64,000 bases of DNA. Origin: Verrucomicrobiaceae bacterium (GTDB lineage: Bacteria; Verrucomicrobiota; Verrucomicrobiia; Verrucomicrobiales; Verrucomicrobiaceae). Below are positions 49,876 to 59,694 of this stretch, piece by piece. The notes beneath the pieces are model-generated. The model searched no databases and was not told the DNA's origin. It saw only the letters and a program-made list of their open reading frames with translations. Position 1 is the stretch's first letter. Each line of letters opens with the position of its first letter. Location: positions 184,438 through 248,437 of the forward strand of contig JAIXSY010000032.1 of assembly GCA_027484445.1 (NCBI GenBank). The letters run 5' to 3'. Position numbers and translations under genes: made by a program.

Positions 49876-51318
49876 ATGCTTTTTGATCAGTATCAGCCGG
49901 AGGACTTCTTCGATGAAATGTTCACCCACGGCCACGGCGTGCGACCGCACTACCAAGCCGTCAGCGAGGCCCTGAATGCCGTTTCTGCTGAGGAATTTCG
50001 CAGCCGTCAGACAGCCGTCGAGGCAGCTTTCATGCGCGGTGGGGTGACCTTCACGGTCTATTCAGATTCTCAGGGTACGGAGCGCATCTTCCCTTTCGAC
50101 TGCGTGCCGCGCGTGATCTCTGCGGAGGAGTGGGATGTGGTGGAAAAAGGACTCATCCAGCGGCTGACCGCCCTGAACCTCTTCCTGCATGACATTTATC
50201 ACGAGCAGAAGATCATCAAAGATCGTGTGATCCCACCGCAATACCTGTTGAGTGCCAAACACTTCCGTCGTGAGTTCATGCACTTTGAGGTGCCGAAAAA
50301 CGTCTATGTACACATCTGCGGCACAGACCTCATCCGCGACAAAGACGGTCGTTACCTAGTTCTGGAAGACAACCTACGCTGCCCCTCAGGTGCGAGCTAC
50401 ATGCTGGAAAACCGCAGCGCGCTGAAGCGAACCTTCCCTGAACTCTTCCAGTCCGCCGGTGTCCGGCCCGTGGATCAATACCCTGCGGAGCTTCTCAAGG
50501 TGCTGCAATACTGCGCACCCGCGAACTTCCGTGGCAGTGATGCTCCAAATGCGGTGCTTCTGACTCCTGGTGTGTACAACAGCGCCTACTTTGAGCACGC
50601 CTTCCTGGCACGCCAGATGGGTATCCCCATCGTCGAGGGTCGTGATTTGTTGGTTCGTGACCACAAGGTCTTCATGCGCACGACCGCCGGCCTCGTGCAG
50701 GTGGATGTGATCTACCGACGCATCGATGACGACTTCCTCGACCCCTCCGTGTTCCGCGCCGACTCTCTGCTGGGTGTGCCTGGCTTGGTGAATGCCTACC
50801 GCTCTGGCAATGTCAGCCTAGCCAACAGCATCGGCACCGGTGTCGCCGATGACAAGGTGGTCTATTACTTCGTGCCGAAGATGATCAAATACTACCTCGG
50901 TGAAGACCCGATCTTGCCGAACGTGGACACTTACCTCGCGTCCGAGCCCCAAGACTGCGCCTACATCTTGGACAACCTCGCCAAGCTCGTCGTGAAGTCT
51001 GCCAACGAAGCGGGCGGCTACGGCATGTTGATGGGCCCCTGGGCGGCCAAGGAAGAAATCGAAACCTTCCGCAAGATGATCGAGGAGAACCCTCGCAACT
51101 TCATCGCTCAGCATCCCATCTCCCTCAGCCGTCACCCCACGTGGTGCGGCGACCACTTCGAGGGTCGCCACATCGACCTGCGCCCCTACATCCTTTGCGG
51201 GGAAAAGATCGTCGTCACACCGGGCGGACTGACCCGTGTCGCACTGCGGAAAGGTAGCCTCGTCGTGAATAGCTCCCAAGGAGGGGGCTCCAAAGACACG
51301 TGGGTTTTGAAAGCCTAA
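49876..51318 (+). CDS. Circularly permuted ATP-grasp protein
   Basis: A 480-residue protein of the DUF404/DUF407 circularly permuted ATP-grasp type 2 family: [84 protein letters not shown] and [12 protein letters not shown] are all family marks. Members are thought to make peptides or amino acid conjugates. The alpha-E protein that follows 135 nt downstream is its standard partner. Confidence 0.92.
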   Translation: MLFDQYQPEDFFDEMFTHGHGVRPHYQAVSEALNAVSAEEFRSRQTAVEAAFMRGGVTFTVYSDSQGTERIFPFDCVPRVISAEEWDVVEKGLIQRLTALNLFLHDIYHEQKIIKDRVIPPQYLLSAKHFRREFMHFEVPKNVYVHICGTDLIRDKDGRYLVLEDNLRCPSGASYMLENRSALKRTFPELFQSAGVRPVDQYPAELLKVLQYCAPANFRGSDAPNAVLLTPGVYNSAYFEHAFLARQMGIPIVEGRDLLVRDHKVFMRTTAGLVQVDVIYRRIDDDFLDPSVFRADSLLGVPGLVNAYRSGNVSLANSIGTGVADDKVVYYFVPKMIKYYLGEDPILPNVDTYLASEPQDCAYILDNLAKLVVKSANEAGGYGMLMGPWAAKEEIETFRKMIEENPRNFIAQHPISLSRHPTWCGDHFEGRHIDLRPYILCGEKIVVTPGGLTRVALRKGSLVVNSSQGGGSKDTWVLKA

Positions 51319-51453
51319 CTGGGTTCCGCCTCACGATCACACCTCCTCAGCCCCTTCCTCCTTCACCTTTACCCTAGGCCTCTGCCACCCCTCGCCATGC
51401 CTCCCTCTCCCCTTGCCCGTGAAGAATACGCACGCCACAAGCAGGCCAACGTC

Positions 51454-52485
51454 ATGCTCGCCCGTGTGGCTGGCAGCTTGTATTGGATGAGCCGCTATCT
51501 CGAGCGTGCTGAAAACCAAGCTCGTTTGATTGATGTGAATCTCCAGCTCCTGCTGGATTTTGGCCACGTGACAGATGAGCAGCTCAAAGCTCACTGGTTG
51601 CCCATCGTCCGTTCATCTGGAGATGAAGAGCAGTTTTTCCAGCTCTACACCACGGCGGATAGCGAGAGTGTCATGGAGTTCATGACCTTCCGTCTGGAAA
51701 ATCCAAACTCTCTCATGTCCTGCATCTCCCATGCACGTGAGAATGCACGTCAGGTGCGGGATCAAATCTCCAGTGAGATGTGGGAAGTCCTGAATGATGC
51801 CTATCACTACATCCAGGGGCCGAGTGCCAAGAAGGTCTGGCACGAAGGAGCCAGCGCCTTCTACGATGAGATCAAGCGTTTCTCCCACCTGTTTCAGGGC
51901 ATCACGGTCAGCACATTCTCCCGGAGCGAGGGGTTTGAGTTCATCCAGTTCGGCAAGTATCTGGAGCGCGCAGACCAGATCACCCGCCTGCTCGACATCA
52001 AGTATCACATCCTGCTGCCCAATGCGGCCGATGTGGGGGGTGCCGTGGACACTGCTCAGTGGCACGCCGTGCTACGCAGTGCCAGTGCGCTAGAGGCCTA
52101 CCGCCGCTACTACGTGGCAGATGTATTTTACAAGAAGGTGGTCGAGTTCTTGATCTTCGACGACAGCTTCCCACGCACGCTACGGTTCTGTGCGGAGGAG
52201 ATGAATCACTTCATCGAGCTCATCACGAAAACGGCTTCTGAAAAGGAAGAAATCGCCCCCGCGCTGGAGCGTTTTGAGGCCTTCCTGGGCCGTCTTTCCA
52301 CCCTCCATGTGGAAGACGTCTTCAGCCAGGGCCTGCATGAGTTTCTGGATGAAGCCCAAGTCGAGATCGGCAACATCGGCGGCCATCTCTACAGCACCTA
52401 CATGTACTTCCCGCCCGTGGACCTTCAGGCAGAAATCCGCTTTCACCAACAGCAGGAGCAGCAGCAGCAAAGACAGGCGGCTTAA
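51454..52485 (+). CDS. Alpha-E domain protein, partner of ATP-grasp
   Basis: A 343-residue all-helical protein (DUF403). Family members begin near MLARVAGSLYWMSRYLERAE, which supports the start at 51454; an ATG at 51397 would add 19 residues. Conserved parts are SRSEGFEFIQFGKYLERADQ and FLIFDDSFPRTLRFC. It ends in a Gln-rich tail. Usually encoded with a circularly permuted ATP-grasp protein and a transglutaminase-like gene; the latter is absent here. Confidence 0.9.
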   Translation: MLARVAGSLYWMSRYLERAENQARLIDVNLQLLLDFGHVTDEQLKAHWLPIVRSSGDEEQFFQLYTTADSESVMEFMTFRLENPNSLMSCISHARENARQVRDQISSEMWEVLNDAYHYIQGPSAKKVWHEGASAFYDEIKRFSHLFQGITVSTFSRSEGFEFIQFGKYLERADQITRLLDIKYHILLPNAADVGGAVDTAQWHAVLRSASALEAYRRYYVADVFYKKVVEFLIFDDSFPRTLRFCAEEMNHFIELITKTASEKEEIAPALERFEAFLGRLSTLHVEDVFSQGLHEFLDEAQVEIGNIGGHLYSTYMYFPPVDLQAEIRFHQQQEQQQQRQAA

Positions 52486-52554
52486 GGCAAGCCGCTGTCT
52501 GTCAGCCTAGCACCGCTCTGCCTTGGATCGGCAGCCAGGGATGCTGTCATGGCC

Positions 52555-53685
52555 TCAGATCACAGGTCCCGCAGTGTCTTTCCATTTCTCGTGAAATTCA
52601 CGGTAGATGATCGGGCTGATCTCACTCGGTTTGATCTCGCTGCGCCCGCCCCAGAACACGTTGGTGTATTCGAGTGGGATGCCAATGTCGGCCAGGTGCT
52701 TGTCGATCGCGGCCTTGTGCGCCAGCACGGTTTCTTTGTCCGTGCCATGGATCACGCCCATGATGTTCACGTTGGCAAAACGCTCTCCGCCTTCCCGCCA
52801 GTAGCAGTGCGTCATGATCGGATGGCGGCCAACTTCCCCGCCCGCACGCTCTTCCATGCCCTTGGGCACCTTCCAGTGGAACAAGGCATTGAAACGTGTC
52901 ACACGCACCCCCGCAGCGCTGGGCTTCACATGCTCGAGAAAAGTGGAAAAGCGGCCAATCACGCCCTTTTTGTCCAGGCGTTGGGAGACCTCACAAAACT
53001 TCTCCAGGCTGACTCCCGCATCGCGGGCACGTCCCGCCCATGGCTCAGGCCCGATTTCTTCAGGCTTCAGATCGCCTTTCAAGTGCAGCAGCACATTCCA
53101 CTCCTCCGCATCGAGATCGGCGATGTTCGTGGTCATCATCTTCGCAGGTTCATCGGCTTTTTCCCCCGGCTCCATGGTTTTGCGACGCACATGACCGACA
53201 CCGAGGGCAAAGATGCCGTGTGCCTGCATGGTGTAGTAGTCCTGCGCGCCGATCAGGCGCTTCAGCACATCGCAGTGCTCGTGAATGTTGCGATCCTGCG
53301 GCACCTTCAATGTGGTCCACAGGCGAAAGTCACTGCCGCTGACCTCACGATCCGTGCTGCGCATGACCACGTGACCGCTGAAGGGGTCTTGTTTGAAAAG
53401 AAAATCAAAGGCGGCTTCGAGCTTCTCCTGCGGCAATTTCCAGGCGACGAGGGCACCTTCCGCCAATTTATTGGCCAGCAAGGTCTGCCGCACGCGCCGG
53501 ATGACGCCCGCCTTGAGCATGGCCTGGATGCGAAGCACGACCGTGTCGAAATCGACGCCGCTCTCCTTCGCAATGAACTGAAACGGATGCTCGTGGAAGC
53601 CCTTCACCCGATCCTCACTGACCGCTAAAATGCGGGCGTTGATTTCATCGGTATGCTCAGTGGGGATTGTGACTTCAGGGCTCAT
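52555..53685 (-). CDS. Lrp/AsnC-like two-domain protein, probable siroheme decarboxylase (AhbA-AhbB fusion)
   Basis: A 376-residue protein from MSPEVTIPTEHTDEINARIL. Two Lrp-like modules each have a helix-turn-helix-like region (FQFIAKESGVDFDTVVLRIQ and RARDAGVSLEKFCEVSQRLD) and an AsnC ligand-binding domain. This pairing in one chain is typical of fused NirDL/AhbAB, which removes two acetate side chains of siroheme to give didecarboxysiroheme in the alternative heme or heme d1 route. It is often called a transcription regulator. The choice between the two needs family comparison. Confidence 0.7.
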   Translation of the reverse strand: MSPEVTIPTEHTDEINARILAVSEDRVKGFHEHPFQFIAKESGVDFDTVVLRIQAMLKAGVIRRVRQTLLANKLAEGALVAWKLPQEKLEAAFDFLFKQDPFSGHVVMRSTDREVSGSDFRLWTTLKVPQDRNIHEHCDVLKRLIGAQDYYTMQAHGIFALGVGHVRRKTMEPGEKADEPAKMMTTNIADLDAEEWNVLLHLKGDLKPEEIGPEPWAGRARDAGVSLEKFCEVSQRLDKKGVIGRFSTFLEHVKPSAAGVRVTRFNALFHWKVPKGMEERAGGEVGRHPIMTHCYWREGGERFANVNIMGVIHGTDKETVLAHKAAIDKHLADIGIPLEYTNVFWGGRSEIKPSEISPIIYREFHEKWKDTAGPVI

Positions 53686-53906
53686 GTGGAGGAAGGGGTC
53701 GGAAAGCATGGCAAACAGGTGACGCCATGCGGGGGGCGACTCTTAGCGCCTACGCCTGAAATGACAAGGCGGGGCTGGCTTTGCACAAACCTCGCGACCT
53801 TCCCCTGGCAGGCTACCGCCCTGGCAGCACAAGACCGACACAAAGGCCGCCAATCCTGGCCAGCAATACCTCCCGGCCCGATCACGTAGTTCCCCACCCT
53901 TTGTTC

Positions 53907-55193
53907 ATGCACGATCGTCTTCTGCTGGCCCTCTTCGCCACCCTGATCTCACTGCCCGCTAGCGCGGATGAGGACTATGAACTGGCACCGATCCACTACT
54001 CCAGCACCCCACCCAAGGACGCCGCCCAAGCATTGGGGCAGCGCTGGCAGCGGGGTGAGGTCAGCATCGACCGTAGCAGCGGCTGGACGGTGCTCCGCGC
54101 AGTGCTCAAGCAGCTCAACATCCCGCTCGAATCTCAGGTCATGGTCTTTTCGAAAACGAGCAAGCAGAATGACCTGATTGGCCCGCATCACCCTCGCGTC
54201 ATTTATTTCTCTGACGACGCCTACGTCGGCTACTCCGTCGGTGGGTCGCTGGAGGTCTCCGCGATTGATCCACGCCTGGGGCCGATTTTTTACCTGCTGG
54301 ACCCGCAGGTCGAAGCCAGCCAAGCCCTCTCCTTTCAGCGCGACGAAAGCTGCCTGAACTGCCACGGCGGCTCCTTGACCTCTGGGGTGCCTGGGCTGCT
54401 CGTTCGCTCTGTGTTTCCTGGCCCAGAAGGTCACCCCATCCTCAGTCAAGGCAGCACCCTCGTGGACACCACCACGCCCGTTTCGCACCGCTGGGGTGGC
54501 TGGTATGTCACCGGCTCGCATGGCAAAGAACTGCACCGGGGCAATGTCACCGCCATCGAGCGCCCTGATCAATCCTGTGAAATGCCTTTTGAAAAAGGAG
54601 CCAACGTCAGGGATCTGCGCGCCTTCTTTGACACCACCCCTTATCCGCGAAGCCAGAGCGATATCGTCGCCCTCATGGTGCTAGAGCACCAGACCTCCAT
54701 GCAAAACGTGCTCACTCGCGCCCACCAGACCGCCCTGCGAGCCGTGTTCATGCAGACCAGCCTGCAAAAAGAACTCGGCGAACCTAGGGATGCTCAACCC
54801 AGGGGTAGCACGCGGCGCATCATCGACCACTGCGCCGAAGATGTGCTGCAAGCGCTGCTGTTTCACCATGAAGCAGCCCTGCCCTCAGGGGGCATCGAAG
54901 GTGCTGAAGACTTTCAGCAGGCCTTCACCGCCAGCGCCCATCGTTCCTCCGAGGGGCGCTCCCTCAAAGACTTTCAGCTTCGCAAGCGCCTCTTCAAGCA
55001 TCGGTGCAGCTACCTGATTCATGGCATCACCTTTCGGCATCTCGAGCCCCACTTGAAGCAAACCGTTCTCTCCCGACTGGAATGCATCCTGACGGACCAC
55101 GAGACTGCGCCCACCTATGCTTACCTCGGGAAAGCCGAGCGTGGTCACATCCTGCGCATTCTCCGAGACACCGGCCTTTTGCCCCAACGCTGA
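53907..55193 (+). CDS. Exported multi-domain protein with a c-type heme motif
   Basis: A 428-residue product from MHDRLLLALFATLISLPASA, a clear signal peptide. One heme c motif CLNCHGGSLTSGVPG lies near residue 150. The rest (VIYFSDDAYVGYSVGGSLEV, HRWGGWYVTGSHGKELHRGN) resembles uncharacterised exported proteins of Planctomycetes and Verrucomicrobia. No enzyme motif is identified. It is probably periplasmic. Confidence 0.72.
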   Translation: MHDRLLLALFATLISLPASADEDYELAPIHYSSTPPKDAAQALGQRWQRGEVSIDRSSGWTVLRAVLKQLNIPLESQVMVFSKTSKQNDLIGPHHPRVIYFSDDAYVGYSVGGSLEVSAIDPRLGPIFYLLDPQVEASQALSFQRDESCLNCHGGSLTSGVPGLLVRSVFPGPEGHPILSQGSTLVDTTTPVSHRWGGWYVTGSHGKELHRGNVTAIERPDQSCEMPFEKGANVRDLRAFFDTTPYPRSQSDIVALMVLEHQTSMQNVLTRAHQTALRAVFMQTSLQKELGEPRDAQPRGSTRRIIDHCAEDVLQALLFHHEAALPSGGIEGAEDFQQAFTASAHRSSEGRSLKDFQLRKRLFKHRCSYLIHGITFRHLEPHLKQTVLSRLECILTDHETAPTYAYLGKAERGHILRILRDTGLLPQR

Positions 55194-55214
55194 AACCTCG
55201 CCCCGTGAAGGCAT

Positions 55215-55622
55215 TCACCGCTCACGGCATTTCACGCTTTCTAGCTGGAGGTCTAGCGCCCTGCCCGACAACTGGACCTCTACCCAAGACAGCGAAAGGG
55301 ACCCAAACATAAGCAGCAAGCTGGCGACAAACGCGGCCTGGCCACCCTTTTGCCAATCCAGGAAGATCAAGGTCATGCTCACCACGCACGACATCATGCT
55401 CAGCACGCCCAGGGATTGCATGTGCTTGATGATGCGGATCCGCCGCCTCAGGCTTTGGATCTGCGCCAGCAGCACCGGCTCTTGCGAGGCCGCCCAATCC
55501 GCCTGCAGCTTGCGCACCAAGGTCGCCAAGCCCAGAAAACGATTGGTGTAAGCCAGCATCAGCAGGGAAAGCGCCGGGAAAAGCAGCGAAGGCGTGGAAA
55601 GCGGAATCTCAGTCAACGACAT
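55215..55622 (-). CDS. DUF2721 membrane protein
   Basis: A 135-residue protein from MSLTEIPLSTPSLLFPALSL, the family beginning, with LLMLAYTNRFLGLATLVRKL, two further membrane helices (VLSMMSCVVSMTLIFLDW, FVASLLLMFGSLSLSWVEVQ) and a C-terminal amphipathic part. Function unknown. A start at 55649 would add nine residues. Confidence 0.8.
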   Translation of the reverse strand: MSLTEIPLSTPSLLFPALSLLMLAYTNRFLGLATLVRKLQADWAASQEPVLLAQIQSLRRRIRIIKHMQSLGVLSMMSCVVSMTLIFLDWQKGGQAAFVASLLLMFGSLSLSWVEVQLSGRALDLQLESVKCRER

Positions 55623-55752
55623 GCCATCCTTGTCGCCCGAAATCCCCATTCGTCACCCTAATTTCTGGATAGCGAAAAGACGTAAGTCGCAGCTGCATCG
55701 CGGAGGAGATGATCACGAGTGATGCAATCCTGTTCAGCCACACTCATCTTTT

Positions 55753-56217
55753 TCATTCTTTGCTGCTGACACGCCGCATCGGCATCAAGATGGCGGCGAC
55801 ACCCACGCTGGCAAACAGCACGCCGAACCCTACTACGATCAAACTCGCGGATTGAATCCCCGGCTCAAGCACAGCCACCGATGGGTCTGAAGTGGAGTAA
55901 TGAACTTTCACCACAGCATCCACAGGATAGCGTTCCACAAGTTGTGTTGGAAAAGCAGGGTTTCCTGTATTGAGACTTCCAAACCGAATGCGCTCAGAGC
56001 TGAAGCTTTCGCCATTAACAGCATAGGCATAACTGACTTTGGCGCTGTAAACAAGCCCTCCACTTTTGCCAGGCTCCGATTTGACCTGAGAAGACAAAAC
56101 CCTTCCCTCAACCATTGGCCAATATGAGCTAGAGATGCCTCTGTAAAGGCTGCGACCTCCAAAAAACAAAAAGACAAACCCAACTGCGATGAAAAGGTTG
56201 GCTGCGAGTGGCCTCAT
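55753..56217 (-). CDS. DUF3592 membrane protein
   Basis: A 154-residue protein with an N-terminal membrane helix (NLFIAVGFVFLFFGGRSLYR), an extracytoplasmic domain (WPMVEGRVLSSQVKSEPG, YPVDAVVKVHYSTSDPSVAV) and a second membrane helix near the C terminus. It matches DUF3592, of unknown function. The start could be 56244. Confidence 0.75.
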   Translation of the reverse strand: MRPLAANLFIAVGFVFLFFGGRSLYRGISSSYWPMVEGRVLSSQVKSEPGKSGGLVYSAKVSYAYAVNGESFSSERIRFGSLNTGNPAFPTQLVERYPVDAVVKVHYSTSDPSVAVLEPGIQSASLIVVGFGVLFASVGVAAILMPMRRVSSKE

Positions 56218-56331
56218 GTCATGTGGACTCAAGAGAGATGCCAAATCTGCCAGAAAGGCACCATCAAGGGAGTTTGTGGAGTTTGATCATGCCTAGATGC
56301 GTGACAGGGGATAGCTTTCTCCAGCTTCGTG

Positions 56332-58305
56332 CTAAATCACCCGGTCATTCCCGCCATCCACCGGAATCTGCGCCCCGGTGACCTTCGCGAACAACGGGCT
56401 CGCCATGGCGGCGACCATGTTGCCGATGTCTTTGGAGCGGATCTCGACCTTCATGAGGTTCTTGGTCTTGTATTCCTCGACGGTCATGTTGTAGCGGGCG
56501 GCGCTTTTGGCGAGGGCTTCGGGGGTCCAGAGCTTGGTGTCGAAGACGGCGTCGGGGTGCACGATGTTGACGCGGATCTTCCACGGGGCGAGCTCAAGGG
56601 CGGCGACGCGGCAGAGTTGTGTCAAAGCGGCCTTGGAGCAGGAGTAGGCGCTTGCGCCGGGGCCAGGAGCTTTGAAATTGCGGCTGCCGACGAAGATGAT
56701 GCTGCCATCGGGGCTGTGCTTCACGAAGGGGATGACCTTGTTCATCAGCTTTTGATGGCTGGTGAGGTTGATCATGAGCGTGCGGTCCCAATCGGGCTGC
56801 GCCATGACGTCGAGGGCGTCATTTTTCGGGAAGATGCCGGCGTTGCTGACGACGATGTCGATGCCGCCGAACTCGCGCACGGTGAAGTCGATGGCGTCTT
56901 GCACGGGCTGGTCCTCGGTGAGGTTCACGACGATGCCGATGGCACCGATCTTCGCCATGATCTGCGGGATTTCTTTGTCGATGTCGAGACCGACGACCTG
57001 CGCGCCCTGCTCGGCCAAGGATTCAGCGATGGCGAAGCCGATGCCGGCGGCGCAGCCGGTGACGAGGGCGATCTTGCCCTGATGAACCTTGCGGGCGGGG
57101 CCTTTGCGGAGTTTGGCCTGTTCGAGGTCCCAGTATTCGATGTCGAAGATGTCTTTTTCGCTGAGCGGTGCCCAGCCGCCGGTGCGCTCGCCGAGGGCGA
57201 CGGTGGCGGCGGTGCTTTCGGCGATGTCGGCGACGATTTTGGCGTCTTTCAAGGTATCGCCAAAGCTGACGATGCCGTTTCCGGGCCACACGGCGAAGCG
57301 CGGGGCGGCGTCGAGCATGGTCTGGCCGTTGGCGTGGGCTTTGAAGTAGCTTTCGTAGTTCGCGGCGAAGGTTTGGATGCTGGCGGCGTGGTCATCACCA
57401 AGCACGGCAGGGATGCGCTTCGTGCGGATGCTGTGATCGGGCGTCAAAGGCCCGCGTGTGGCGCAATCGGCGATGTTTGGAAGCGCGGCGTAGGTCAAAG
57501 CGGCCTCGCTGGTGCTGAGGCGGGCGATTTGCGGGAAACCGCGGGTCTTGGAGACGAGCTGGCGGAGCTGCGCGAGCTGTAACAGGGGCATTCCTGCCCC
57601 TGCGGGCACGGACGGGCCAGGAATGGCCCGATTGCTCAGAAACTGCTCCGCTTTGGTGACGAGCTCGATGTGCTTTTCGTAGCTGGCCTTGGCGTCGTCG
57701 GCGAAGGTGAAGAGGCCGTGTTTCATGAGGACGATGCCTTCGATGCCTTCTTGGCGCAGATCGGTCTTCTGGAGCACTTCGAAGACCTGTTTGGCCAGAA
57801 CGAAGCCGGGCATCACATAAGGCAGGACGAGCACTTTGGAGCCGAAAAGCTCCTTCGTGCGAGCTTCGCCGTCTTTCGCGCAGGTGAGGGCAGAGATGGC
57901 GTTCGCGTGGCTGTGATCGACGAACTTGAAGGGCAGGATGGCGTGCAGGATGGCCTCGATGCTGGCGGCGGGCGCGTTGGGATTCGTCATCGCGGCGCGT
58001 TGCTGCAGGACCATGTCCTCATCGGTCATGGTGGGCAGTTTGGCCATCTTCAGCAGCGCCTGCATGCGCACGGGGGCGAAGCCTTCACGCTCGATGGTGG
58101 CGAGATCCCAGCCGGAGCCTTTGACGTAGCAGATTTCGACGCTGTCACCGAAGTAGTCCTTCTCAGTCACTTTGACGGAGGTATTGCCACCGCCATGCAG
58201 CACGAGTTCAGGATTCCGCCCGAGCAAGCGAGAGGTGTAAACGCGCTGTCCGAGGGCGTCGGTTCCGAAAGTGGCGGCTTCAGTGTCGTTCCAGAGGCTT
58301 TGCAT
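56332..58305 (-). CDS. rhaD: Bifunctional rhamnulose-1-phosphate aldolase/short-chain dehydrogenase
   Basis: A 657-residue fusion from MQSLWNDTEAATFGTDALGQ. Residues 1-400 form a class II aldolase domain with NPELVLHGGGNTSVKV, DHSHANAISAL (metal His pair) and VLMKHGLFTF. Residues 410-657 form a short-chain dehydrogenase with TGCAAGIGFAIAESLAEQGA and SAYSCSKAALTQL. The combined protein acts in L-rhamnose breakdown to dihydroxyacetone phosphate and lactaldehyde or its oxidation product. No other rhamnose genes are visible, so it may stand alone here. Confidence 0.9.
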   Translation of the reverse strand: MQSLWNDTEAATFGTDALGQRVYTSRLLGRNPELVLHGGGNTSVKVTEKDYFGDSVEICYVKGSGWDLATIEREGFAPVRMQALLKMAKLPTMTDEDMVLQQRAAMTNPNAPAASIEAILHAILPFKFVDHSHANAISALTCAKDGEARTKELFGSKVLVLPYVMPGFVLAKQVFEVLQKTDLRQEGIEGIVLMKHGLFTFADDAKASYEKHIELVTKAEQFLSNRAIPGPSVPAGAGMPLLQLAQLRQLVSKTRGFPQIARLSTSEAALTYAALPNIADCATRGPLTPDHSIRTKRIPAVLGDDHAASIQTFAANYESYFKAHANGQTMLDAAPRFAVWPGNGIVSFGDTLKDAKIVADIAESTAATVALGERTGGWAPLSEKDIFDIEYWDLEQAKLRKGPARKVHQGKIALVTGCAAGIGFAIAESLAEQGAQVVGLDIDKEIPQIMAKIGAIGIVVNLTEDQPVQDAIDFTVREFGGIDIVVSNAGIFPKNDALDVMAQPDWDRTLMINLTSHQKLMNKVIPFVKHSPDGSIIFVGSRNFKAPGPGASAYSCSKAALTQLCRVAALELAPWKIRVNIVHPDAVFDTKLWTPEALAKSAARYNMTVEEYKTKNLMKVEIRSKDIGNMVAAMASPLFAKVTGAQIPVDGGNDRVI

Positions 58306-58419
58306 GGTCAGGGAAAGTCGGCAGACTTGCGGGAGGCCTAGACAGAAGTCAAGAACCCACACCACCTTGGGCTACCTGAACGCCAAGAGACCCAACCCCT
58401 CGTCTTTTCCCTAGCTGAG

Positions 58420-59415
58420 TCAGCAAATGCCAAGGGCCTTGGCCACGACGACATCTGCGGTAGGCAGCTGGATGGCCTCTAGAGGCGGGCTGTAGATGGC
58501 AGGTGCGTCGAGGCTGCACACGCGCTGCACAGGGGCGTCGAGCTCATCAAAAATGCGCTCCTGAATCATGTAAGCGATCTGGGCTCCAATGCCGCAGTAA
58601 GGCTTGTTTTCCTCGACATAAACCGCGCGGTGAGTCTTGGCCACAGAGTTCAGAATCGTCTCCTCATCCAGCGGACGGATGCTGCGCAGGTCCACCACCT
58701 CGGCGCTGATGCCGTGCTCCTCTTCAAGAATGCGCGCTGCTTCCAGGCAGGTGATCACGGCCTTGCCGTGGGCGATGAGGGAAATGTCAGCCCCTTCGCG
58801 CTTCACGTCAGCTACCCCGAGCGGGATGAACAGCTCACCATTCGGCAGCTCATCGTTGGAGGGCACGTCCCATTCCTCGCCATAGAGCTTCGTACTCTCC
58901 ATGAACATGACGGGGTCATTGTCACGGATCGCAGCCTTCATCAGGCCCTTGGCATCGTAGGCATTGCTAGGGCACACGCACTTCATGCCGGGAAAGTTTG
59001 CCATGATGTTCTCCGGTGTGTGGGAGTGGGTCGCACCCACGCTAGTGCCGCCATTCGCAGGCCCACGGATGACGATCGGGCAGTTGATCTTGCCGCCGGA
59101 CATGTAGCGCACCATGGCCCCATTGTTCACGATCTGGTCCCAGGCCACAGTGTAAAAGCTCCAGAACATCAGCTCCATCACCGGGCGCACGCCTAGCATG
59201 GAGGCACCGATGCCCATGCCGATGAAGCCGGCCTCGCTGATGGGGGTGTCCACGAGGCGCTTGTCCCCCCATTTTTCCCATAGCCCCTGCGTGACCTTGT
59301 AGGCTCCATTGTATTGGGCCACTTCCTCGCCCATCACCACGACCATGGGATCGCGGGCGATCTCTTCATCGAGGGCTTCACGGACGGCGTCGCGGTAGGT
59401 GATTCGGCGTGGCAT
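58420..59415 (-). CDS. pdhB: Pyruvate/2-oxo acid dehydrogenase E1 beta subunit
   Basis: A 331-residue transketolase C-terminal family protein starting MPRRITYRDAVREALDEEIA. Hallmarks are VVVMGEEVAQYNGAYKVTQG, RLVDTPISEAGFIGMGIGAS, GGTSVGATHSHTPENIMANF, VVDLRSIRPLDEETIL and VEENKPYCGIGAQIAYMIQE. It needs an alpha subunit, E2 and E3, none of which is in the window. No gene is adjacent on this strand upstream for 280 nt. Confidence 0.92.
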   Translation of the reverse strand: MPRRITYRDAVREALDEEIARDPMVVVMGEEVAQYNGAYKVTQGLWEKWGDKRLVDTPISEAGFIGMGIGASMLGVRPVMELMFWSFYTVAWDQIVNNGAMVRYMSGGKINCPIVIRGPANGGTSVGATHSHTPENIMANFPGMKCVCPSNAYDAKGLMKAAIRDNDPVMFMESTKLYGEEWDVPSNDELPNGELFIPLGVADVKREGADISLIAHGKAVITCLEAARILEEEHGISAEVVDLRSIRPLDEETILNSVAKTHRAVYVEENKPYCGIGAQIAYMIQERIFDELDAPVQRVCSLDAPAIYSPPLEAIQLPTADVVVAKALGIC

Positions 59416-59694
59416 CGGAGTTCGTTTGGGGGAAAGAAAACAGTCCGTTTCATCGACGGCGCAGGCCTCAGAGTCAAGAGCAGGAAAGTCCCCCTGCGGC
59501 AGCTTCTGCGTCCGCTTGGGCCCTTACCCAGCCCATTCACCAAGGGTAAACCGATACTTTTCGGCCCAGAGCCGGTGCATTGGCAGCCCAAAAGAAAGGT
59601 TGCAGACTATCACGCGTTCTTGCTAGCCTCTTTCTTCCGGTAGGCTTTTGTTTGCAGAGTCTGCCCCATCTTTCCCAGCAAAATCTCACCCTGC

